This document shows positions 13,476 to 16,925 of a stretch of DNA of 16,925 bases, piece after piece. Numbering within the stretch: position 1 is the stretch's first letter; each line of letters starts with the position of its first letter. The stretch lies in the NCBI GenBank assembly GCA_036397095.1, contig DASWJQ010000056.1:1-16925 (forward strand). The letters run 5' to 3'. Source of the stretch: DASWJQ01 sp036397095 (GTDB taxonomy: Bacteria > Chloroflexota > Anaerolineae > Anaerolineales > E44-bin32). The notes beneath the pieces were generated by a model. The model was given only the letters and a program-made list of their open reading frames with translations, was not told the DNA's origin and searched no databases. A program made the position numbers and the translations under genes.

Positions 13476-14911
13476 ACGAATACGAGCCCGTCATCGGTCT
13501 GGAGACCCACATTCAGCTCAAGACGGAGAGTAAGATTTTCTGTGGTTGTCGGGCCGACTCGTGGTTCGATCCGCCCAACAGCAACATTTGCCCGGTATGC
13601 ACCGGCCTGCCGGGCGTCCTGCCCGCGATCAATGAACGCGCCGTCGAGCAGGCCATGCTGTTGGCGTTGGCGATGTCGGTTGACGAGCTGCAGCCGGTTT
13701 CCTATTTTGCCCGCAAGAACTACTTCTATCCAGACTTGCCCAAGGGCTACCAGATCAGCCAGTACGACGAGCCGCTGGCGCGCGGCGGCTTGATGGTGCT
13801 GCCGCTGGCGGATGGCGCCAGCCTCAAAGTGCGCATTGCCAAGCTTCATCTGGAAGAGGACGCTGGCAAGACCGTGCATCAGACTGACCAGCGTTTGATC
13901 GACTTCAACCGCTGTGGTGTGCCCTTGGTCGAGATGGTGACCGAACCCGACTTGCGCTCGGCCGATGAGGCCGCCACCTACCTAATCCGGCTGCGGCAGC
14001 TGCTGCGGTGGCTCGATGTGTCGGACGCGGATATGGAGCGCGGCCAACTGCGCTGTGACGCCAACGTGTCCATTCGGCCGGTTGGCTCCGATCAGCTCAA
14101 CACCAAGACCGAAATCAAGAATGTCAATTCGATCGAGGCCGTGCGCCAGGCGATCGAAACCGAGATCGCCCGCCAGGTGACCGTCGTCGAAAGCGGTGGC
14201 CAGGTCGAGCCGTGGACGCTCGAGTGGGATGAGGACAGCGGCACGCTGCGCAAGATGCGGTCCAAGGAGACCGAAGCCGACTACCGCTACTTCCGTGAGC
14301 CGGACCTGTTGCCGCTGCACATCGATGAGGCCTGGCTGGCGCGCATCAAGCAGCAGTTGCCCGAGCTGCCCTTGGCTCGCCGGGCCCGTTTCATCGAGGC
14401 CTACGGCCTGCCGGCCTACGACGCCGAGATTCTGACCGAAGAGCGCAGCCTGGCCGACTTCTTTGAAGCTACCGTTGCAGCCGGTGGCCACGACGTCAAA
14501 GTCGTCTCGAATTGGCTTATGAATGATGTACTGCGTCTGATCCGGGAGAAGGGTGTCAGCGCAGGCGGACTCCAGCTGCGGCCGGAGCATTTGTCCGAAA
14601 TCCTGGCCATGTTGGCCGACGAGCAAATCAACATGACGACGGCCAAGGAACTTGTCGAGCGAACCGAGGAATCGGGCGAGTCTCCGCGGCAGGTCGTCGA
14701 GCGCGAGGGACTGGGTCAGGTGTCGGATCGCGACTCATTGGTCAAGTTAGCTCGCCGGACTCTGGAGGCCAGCCCCGAGCAGGTGGCGGACTATCGGGGC
14801 GGCAAGCAGACGTTGATCGGCTGGTTTGTCGGTCAGCTGATGCGCCAGACCGGCGGTAAAGCCAATCCGCAGCTGGCGCGCCAGGTGCTCGAGGAGCTGC
14901 TGGCTGAGTAA
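13472..14911 (+). CDS. gatB: Asp-tRNA(Asn)/Glu-tRNA(Gln) amidotransferase subunit B
   Basis: Binds misacylated tRNA, activates the Glu or Asp side chain with ATP and adds ammonia delivered from GatA. The 479-residue protein begins EYEPVIGLETHIQL. It has the zinc cysteines C24, C26, C40 and C43 (FCGC and NICPVC), then CTGLPGVLP, KNYFYPDLPKGYQISQYDEP, LHLEEDAGK, DFNRCGVPLVEMVTEPD, and KTEIKNVNSIEAVR of the GATase catalytic core. A C-terminal helical YqeY-like tail (about 330-479) contacts tRNA. Length is normal for the family. The start is GTG, overlapping the gatA stop (GTGA), with GAGGTG 5 nt upstream. The operon implies that at least one of Gln-tRNA or Asn-tRNA is made indirectly in this organism. 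Confidence 0.96.
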   Translation: MNEYEPVIGLETHIQLKTESKIFCGCRADSWFDPPNSNICPVCTGLPGVLPAINERAVEQAMLLALAMSVDELQPVSYFARKNYFYPDLPKGYQISQYDEPLARGGLMVLPLADGASLKVRIAKLHLEEDAGKTVHQTDQRLIDFNRCGVPLVEMVTEPDLRSADEAATYLIRLRQLLRWLDVSDADMERGQLRCDANVSIRPVGSDQLNTKTEIKNVNSIEAVRQAIETEIARQVTVVESGGQVEPWTLEWDEDSGTLRKMRSKETEADYRYFREPDLLPLHIDEAWLARIKQQLPELPLARRARFIEAYGLPAYDAEILTEERSLADFFEATVAAGGHDVKVVSNWLMNDVLRLIREKGVSAGGLQLRPEHLSEILAMLADEQINMTTAKELVERTEESGESPRQVVEREGLGQVSDRDSLVKLARRTLEASPEQVADYRGGKQTLIGWFVGQLMRQTGGKANPQLARQVLEELLAE

Positions 14912-14912
14912 G

Positions 14913-15413
14913 TTGCCGCCGCATGCCGCCCGGTCCCATCCATTGTTATCCATTCAGATTCGTCCAGCGATTGAAGACGATCAACCTGCCATCCATCGAC
15001 TCATCCGCCAGGCCGGGATCAACCCGCTGGGGCTGAACTGGCGCCGCTTCACCGTCGCCGTGGAACTTTCGGGTGTGGTGGTCGGTTGCGGCCAGCTGAA
15101 ACAGCACCGCGATGGCACGGTGGAGCTGGCCTCGTTGGCCGTCGTCCCGCGATTGCGGGGCGAAGGGCTGGGCCGGCGCCTGATCGAGGCACTGATCGGC
15201 CGAGGACCGGACGAACTATGGTTAATGTGCCGCTCGTCGCTGGCGTCGCTTTACCGGAAGTTTGGATTCGAAGAGGTTGAAGAGCCGGAGGCCATGCCGA
15301 CTTATTTCCGGCGGGTGCGAGGGTTGGCCGGGCTCGTGCATCAGCTTGCGCACACCAATGAACACCTGGCGGTCATGCTGCGCCAGAGTTCGCAGCGAGC
15401 CGAATCTTCCTAA
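14913..15413 (+). CDS. GNAT-family N-acetyltransferase
   Basis: Predicted acetyl-CoA-dependent acetyltransferase. The conserved fold core runs from IQIRPAIEDDQPAIHRLI through VVGCGQLKQ and ELASLAVVPRLRGEGLGRRLIEAL. Within it, R80-G87 (RLRGEGLG) is the pyrophosphate-binding motif A. LASLYRKFGFEEV is the usual end of the domain. The layout resembles small ArgA-like GNAT proteins, but substrate cannot be named. The start is uncertain: TTG at 14913 follows the gatB stop by one base and fits coupling but has a poor ribosome site, and TTG at 14943 is an alternative just before the conserved core. The last 30 residues (GLVHQLAHTNEHLAVMLRQ) are an added helix. Its stop overlaps the stop of the converging lipoprotein gene. 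Confidence 0.85.
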   Translation: MPPHAARSHPLLSIQIRPAIEDDQPAIHRLIRQAGINPLGLNWRRFTVAVELSGVVVGCGQLKQHRDGTVELASLAVVPRLRGEGLGRRLIEALIGRGPDELWLMCRSSLASLYRKFGFEEVEEPEAMPTYFRRVRGLAGLVHQLAHTNEHLAVMLRQSSQRAESS

Positions 15414-16762
15414 GGTGCAATGAAGTCGTAAGCGATGAAGTCGCCGGCCGGGCTGGCGATATCCACCGTGCCGCCACCTACGGTACCCAACCGAAGTGTC
15501 CAGGCGCCCATCGACCCCGCCAAGTACAGGAACTGATCGTCCGAAATCCAGCGCAAGTCATCCCCGTTGACCAGCGGCGCCGGGGCGCCACCTACGGTCC
15601 CGAGCTGGATGTTGAGCGGGGCACCGGTGCTGAAGGCAAAGCGGTTGCCGCCGGGTGCCCAGCCCTGCCACTCGCTGTAGTCCATGGCATACGAAGCCGG
15701 GGGGCCGCCCGGGAGCGGCGCCAACAACATGTCCCGCGGGTTGGGTCCTGATTGCCGCAAGGCGGCGTGGGAAAAGGTCGGCGCCAGGCCGCTGCGGCCG
15801 CTGCGTTCAACGGCGAAGAAGTCTCCATCGAAAGTTGCCAGTGCGTTGACGGCGGCGCCATCGGCCGTGATGGTGTAAATGGTTCCGGTCGGATTTTCTT
15901 CCAGGATGTTGGCCGACGGCACGACGACGCCAAGCTGGCTGCTATCAGGGGCCCACATCGGCAGGATATAGAACAAGTACTCGCTATAGGTGATCAGCGG
16001 AGTGTAATTGACGAGGGACGCCGACAGGTTGGTGCCGTCGGTGTTGGCCAAACGTAGATCATCGGGCCGCACGATGGCCACCCGGCTGCCGTCCGGCGAA
16101 ATGCTGAAATCACCGCCGTTCTCAGGCGTCAGTAGGGTGGTCAACGCAGCGCTATCGCCATTGAGCCGCAACAAGTCGTTGTATTTCGAAAGCCCAGGTC
16201 CTTCGTGCACCACTCGGGTATTGAGCAGCAGATCATGGCTGCCGGGGATAAAGGCGATCGAGCTCAAGTCGTTGCGCACGAACGCGCCCAGTGGGTAGAG
16301 CGCATTGAGCTGTTCCGGCGTGACCAACCAGACTTCGCCAGTGCCGTCGGCGGCAATGCTGCGGATGCCGGTCGGTTGCGTGACACCGCCGGCTGTCTCC
16401 TGACTAAGGAAGACGACCAACTGGCCGTCGTCGGAGATCAAGACGTCATAGACATTGGTCGCCGGGCTGAGCTGCATGGCGCCGGTCGAGGGCCGGTAGA
16501 TCCACGGGCTGCCTCCATTGACGTAAACCACCGTCAGCTCCACGACGCCGGCGGGCGGGGCCAGGTCGTCGGGTGGTGTTGCGGTCGTGGGCGGGGGAGC
16601 GTCGGTTGGGTCGACGCTGAGGGTGTCCGGGCTGGCCAAGGCCGTCAACGTTGCTGCCACCTGGGTCTCGACCGATTGCACAACGGTCGCGTCCATCCCG
16701 GGCAGGCCGCAAGCGACACTGGCAAGGAGGCTCAGCGCAAGAACGGACCCGATTCGATGCAT
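15410..16762 (-). CDS. secreted lipoprotein with WD40/TolB-like beta-propeller repeats
   Basis: Probable surface lipoprotein of 450 residues and unknown role. The N-terminus is a lipoprotein signal peptide (MHRIGSVLALSLLASVAC) with Cys18. The residue three before it is Ser, not the favoured Leu, so the lipobox is slightly off consensus. A helical ATVVQSVETQVAATLTAL segment and a Pro/Thr-rich stem (about 44-75) follow, then a beta-propeller-like body. The body has repeated blade words such as ISPDGSRVAIV, WAPDSSQLGVVV and WAPGGNRFAFS, plus paired LGTVGG turns near 387 and 425. The ATG at 16762 is chosen because GGGAGG lies 7 nt upstream and the signal peptide starts there. An in-frame upstream extension would cover the end of the neighbouring gene. 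PD40/TolB-like propellers usually bind proteins or ligands, and no catalytic motif is visible. Confidence 0.82.
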   Translation of the reverse strand: MHRIGSVLALSLLASVACGLPGMDATVVQSVETQVAATLTALASPDTLSVDPTDAPPPTTATPPDDLAPPAGVVELTVVYVNGGSPWIYRPSTGAMQLSPATNVYDVLISDDGQLVVFLSQETAGGVTQPTGIRSIAADGTGEVWLVTPEQLNALYPLGAFVRNDLSSIAFIPGSHDLLLNTRVVHEGPGLSKYNDLLRLNGDSAALTTLLTPENGGDFSISPDGSRVAIVRPDDLRLANTDGTNLSASLVNYTPLITYSEYLFYILPMWAPDSSQLGVVVPSANILEENPTGTIYTITADGAAVNALATFDGDFFAVERSGRSGLAPTFSHAALRQSGPNPRDMLLAPLPGGPPASYAMDYSEWQGWAPGGNRFAFSTGAPLNIQLGTVGGAPAPLVNGDDLRWISDDQFLYLAGSMGAWTLRLGTVGGGTVDIASPAGDFIAYDFIAP

Positions 16763-16769
16763 GGACCTG

Positions 16770-16775
16770 CCTCCC
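16770..16775 (-). promoter_or_regulatory. ribosome binding site of the lipoprotein gene
   Basis: GGGAGG on the minus strand, 7 nt before the ATG at 16762. It decides this start over the in-frame ATG fifteen bases upstream, which has no such site, and places the signal peptide at the very N-terminus. It falls in the 17-bp gap after the upstream gene's stop, so the two genes are probably one transcript. Confidence 0.7.
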
Positions 16776-16779
16776 ATAG

Positions 16780-16925
16780 CTAGGGAATTGTGACCAAGGT
16801 CGGGCCGCCGGTATCTGGCGAGAGCGCCCAGAAACTCTCGCCGGGCACCTGCCATTGCAGCACTGCCAGTGACTCGCCCAGGAGCTCGCCAGCCACCACT
16901 GTGTACGTGGCCGGATCGATCTCAA
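16780..16925 (-). CDS. 3' end of an unidentified gene (partial at right edge)
   Basis: Only the last 47 residues lie in the window, starting from the second base of a codon at the edge and ending with TAG at 16780-16782. The reading is EIDPATYTVVAGELL through SLAVLQWQVPGESFWALSP to PTLVTIP. It looks like beta-strand-rich sequence with balanced composition, unlike the Arg/Ser/Trp-rich product of the overlapping open frame in the same stretch. It ends 17 bp before the lipoprotein start on the same strand, suggesting an operon. No family is recognisable from so short a piece; a secreted or cell-surface protein would fit the neighbour but is a guess. Confidence 0.6.
   Translation of the reverse strand, partial: EIDPATYTVVAGELLGESLAVLQWQVPGESFWALSPDTGGPTLVTIP

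Noticed and set aside
15420..15460. Near-tandem repeat (GATGAAGTCG twice) at the lipoprotein 3' end
   Set aside because: It encodes the short DFIAYDFIA repeat in the protein and is too short to be a DNA repeat of note.
16446..16925. Minus-strand open frame running off the right edge
   Set aside because: Its product is rich in Arg, Ser, Trp and Cys and it overlaps the lipoprotein in another frame. The alternative frame ending at 16780 gives a more protein-like tail.
1..16925. CRISPR arrays, tRNA genes, insertion sequences, toxin-antitoxin or defence genes
   Set aside because: No regularly spaced repeats, cloverleaf-like sequences, transposase-like proteins or known defence domains were seen on either strand.

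Overview
The window is a gene-dense (nearly every base coding), GC-rich bacterial chromosome segment with ordinary metabolic and housekeeping content. I see no tRNA, rRNA, CRISPR array, insertion sequence, phage gene or attachment site. Several features together suggest a Chloroflexota bacterium, perhaps of the Anaerolineae: a three-polypeptide propionyl-CoA carboxylase with a free biotin carrier protein, a methylmalonyl-CoA mutase catalytic chain without its B12 domain, a gatCAB operon, and a lipoprotein with an Ala/Thr-rich then Pro/Thr-rich stem. This taxonomic guess is inference and I hold it at moderate confidence.

Layout. Positions 50-7984 on the minus strand form a tightly packed eight-gene cluster. 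In transcription order it encodes a zinc-binding MDR-family dehydrogenase (TTG start), a small four-helix membrane protein (TTG start), the carboxyltransferase, biotin carboxylase and biotin carrier subunits of an acyl-CoA (propionyl-CoA) carboxylase, a CYTH-domain protein, the methylmalonyl-CoA mutase large subunit (GTG start) and methylmalonyl-CoA epimerase. Three of the seven junctions are stop/start or short coding overlaps, and the other gaps are 5-44 bp. Upstream on the same strand lie a GT39-like membrane glycosyltransferase (8060-10060) and an acyl-CoA dehydrogenase (10206-11390). A compact divergent promoter region (about 11391-11550) separates the dehydrogenase from gatC-gatA-gatB and a GNAT acetyltransferase on the plus strand (11551-15413). 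The GNAT gene converges, with overlapping stop codons, on a minus-strand lipoprotein with a beta-propeller-like body (15410-16762). That gene is preceded by the 3' end of another gene, which runs off the right edge.

How the genes work together. The carboxylase turns propionyl-CoA into (S)-methylmalonyl-CoA, the epimerase converts this to the (R) form, and the mutase isomerises that to succinyl-CoA. The acyl-CoA dehydrogenase and the MDR dehydrogenase could feed acyl-CoA into this route (fatty acids, branched-chain amino acids, or acryloyl-CoA reduction). The B12-binding mutase subunit and the MeaB-type chaperone are not in the window and should be elsewhere, possibly just left of position 1. 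gatCAB makes the amidotransferase for indirect Gln-tRNA(Gln)/Asn-tRNA(Asn) synthesis. The most unusual element is the CYTH protein placed inside the propionyl-CoA operon, directly overlapping the mutase start.
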